Assembly (NCBI RefSeq): GCF_022511585.1
Contig: NZ_JAKWBN010000001.1
Span: 854,269-918,268, forward strand
Source of the DNA: Shimazuella soli
Lineage (GTDB): Bacteria; Bacillota; Bacilli; Thermoactinomycetales; Thermoactinomycetaceae
Direction: 5' to 3'
Length of the DNA stretch: 64,000 nt
Part shown: positions 63,066-64,000 of the stretch, piece by piece
Numbering within the stretch: position 1 is the first letter of the stretch
Layout: each line of letters opens with the position of its first letter
Notes under the pieces: model-generated
What the model saw: only the letters and a program-made list of their open reading frames with translations
Databases searched by the model: none
What the model was told of the DNA's origin: nothing
Program-made: the position numbers and the translations under genes

Positions 63066-64000
63066 ATGTCAGAAGAAGTAAAATCTGAATTTGTGCAAGT
63101 TGGAGACGTTTTGACAGGTAAGGTAGTGAAAGTAGAACAAAATCAAGCACTTGTTGATATAGGGTACAAATCTGAAGCCATATTACCAATTTCGGAAGTA
63201 TCTAGTTTGCATGTAGAACAGGTGGCAGATGAACTACAAGAAGAACAAGAATTACAAGTAAAAGTAATCCGATATAACCAAGAAGAAGATCAGTTTGTCG
63301 TATCTAAAAAGGCAATAGATGCAGAAGAAGCTTGGGAAAAGTTACAAGCCAAATTTGAATCCGGAGAGTCCATTGTTGCAACTGTGGCTGACGTCGTAAA
63401 AGGTGGATTAGTTGTTAACGTAGGTGTGCGTGGATTTATTCCAGCATCTTTGGTAGAACTCCGTTTTGTTGAAGATTTCTCCGAATATAAAGGTCAAGAA
63501 TTAGAGTTAAAAGTTGTAGAATTAGATAAAGAAAAAAATAAATGTATTCTGTCTCGTAAAGCAGTCCTAGAAGAAGAGGCTAACCAAAATAAAGAAAAAA
63601 CTTTAAATAATGTAGAAGTAGGATCAGTATTAGATGGAACTGTCCAGCGTATAACTGATTTTGGTGCTTTTATTGATATCGGTGGAGTGGATGGATTGGT
63701 TCACGTTTCTGAGATCGCTTGGCACCGTGTTGGCCATCCATCTGAAGCATTAAAAGTTGGAGACAAAGTACAAGTAAAAGTTTTAAAAGTGGATCGTGAT
63801 AACGAGCGTATTAGTCTTAGTATAAAAGAAACACAAGAAGGTCCTTGGCAAAAAGTCGCTCGAGAAATTCAAGTAAACGATGTTGTCAAAGGAGAAGTAA
63901 AACGTCTCGTATCTTTCGGAGCTTTTGTAGAAGTATTTCCAGGAGTAGAGGGACTTGTGCATATTTCTCAGATCTCTCATCGTCATATTGGAACCCCGTC
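63066..64000 (+). CDS. ypfD: S1-domain protein, ribosomal protein S1 homologue (partial)
   Basis: Starts at ATG 63066 after AAGGAGGT and remains open to the window edge (312 codons seen). Four S1 RNA-binding domains are visible: about residues 11-76, 95-162, 180-248 and from 265 on, the last two with the strong pattern VKGEVKR-FGAFVEV-PGVEGLVHISQIS. This matches YpfD/RpsA-like proteins of Bacilli, which follow cmk. In low-GC Gram-positives this protein is not a stoichiometric ribosomal component. Confidence 0.92.
   Translation, partial: MSEEVKSEFVQVGDVLTGKVVKVEQNQALVDIGYKSEAILPISEVSSLHVEQVADELQEEQELQVKVIRYNQEEDQFVVSKKAIDAEEAWEKLQAKFESGESIVATVADVVKGGLVVNVGVRGFIPASLVELRFVEDFSEYKGQELELKVVELDKEKNKCILSRKAVLEEEANQNKEKTLNNVEVGSVLDGTVQRITDFGAFIDIGGVDGLVHVSEIAWHRVGHPSEALKVGDKVQVKVLKVDRDNERISLSIKETQEGPWQKVAREIQVNDVVKGEVKRLVSFGAFVEVFPGVEGLVHISQISHRHIGTP

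Overview
The window is a continuous stretch of low-GC chromosome from an aerobic, endospore-forming Bacillota of the class Bacilli. The evidence is the sporulation and germination gene set (spoIIM, dacF, spoIIAA-AB-sigF, spoVAE, a gerA-type operon, dacB-spmA-spmB, gerW, sleB-ypeB), the AGGAGG-type ribosome binding sites, the T-box and FMN riboswitch leaders, and gene order that follows Bacillus subtilis over most of its length. Long-reach synteny blocks are broken by insertions and losses, so this is a relative of Bacillus rather than Bacillus itself. A Thermoactinomycetaceae-like lineage is possible, but that is only an inference.

Layout. 1-2.3 kb: two unassigned envelope proteins, a relic of a TnpB-type transposase, and spoIIM. 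2.3-7.4 kb: fur, ald, yqzK and a nucleoside salvage operon (deoB plus two tandem purine nucleoside phosphorylases). 7.5-11.7 kb: an rRNA methyltransferase on the minus strand, dacF, and the sigma-F operon behind a near-ideal sigma-H promoter. 11.7-18.9 kb: a DUF2935 protein, a gerA-type receptor operon on the minus strand, the spoVAE pair, and lysA. 18.9-25 kb: ctaA, an FMN-riboswitch-controlled ribDE-BA-H operon, and scpAB. 25-32.7 kb is the accessory region: a coiled-coil protein, a GC-rich repeat element, a Fur-boxed FhuF-like protein, a DUF2953 protein, a terpene synthase operon, gerW, a lactonase and a GH16 glycanase. 32.7-41.7 kb: dacB-spmAB, rluB, resBCDE. 41.7-45.5 kb: an SDR gene, and serine biosynthesis behind a T-box leader (both minus strand). 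46-51.9 kb: a complete rbsRKDACB ribose operon with tandem operators. 52-58.3 kb: a VOC protein, holB, ppa, fer, ypbF-like and ypbH/mecA genes, glutamate dehydrogenase and ypdA. 58.3-64 kb: small unassigned genes, sleB-ypeB, cmk, plsC and the start of an S1-domain protein that runs off the end.

Most of the window is ordinary core genome. The points that stand out are: (i) a second purine nucleoside phosphorylase with two changed base-binding residues, suggesting a 6-aminopurine substrate; (ii) two essential-pathway genes, ribE and scpA, with no ATG/GTG/TTG start where the family N-terminus requires one; (iii) a 220-bp GC-rich, repeat-built, strongly foldable element at 25.6 kb; (iv) an EthD-like/terpene synthase operon inserted between housekeeping genes, followed by almost 0.9 kb without a recognisable gene; (v) a gerA operon lying where the first part of spoVA would be expected, back to back with spoVAE from paired sigma-G-like promoters; and (vi) a structured 300-bp intergenic region before the rbs operon.
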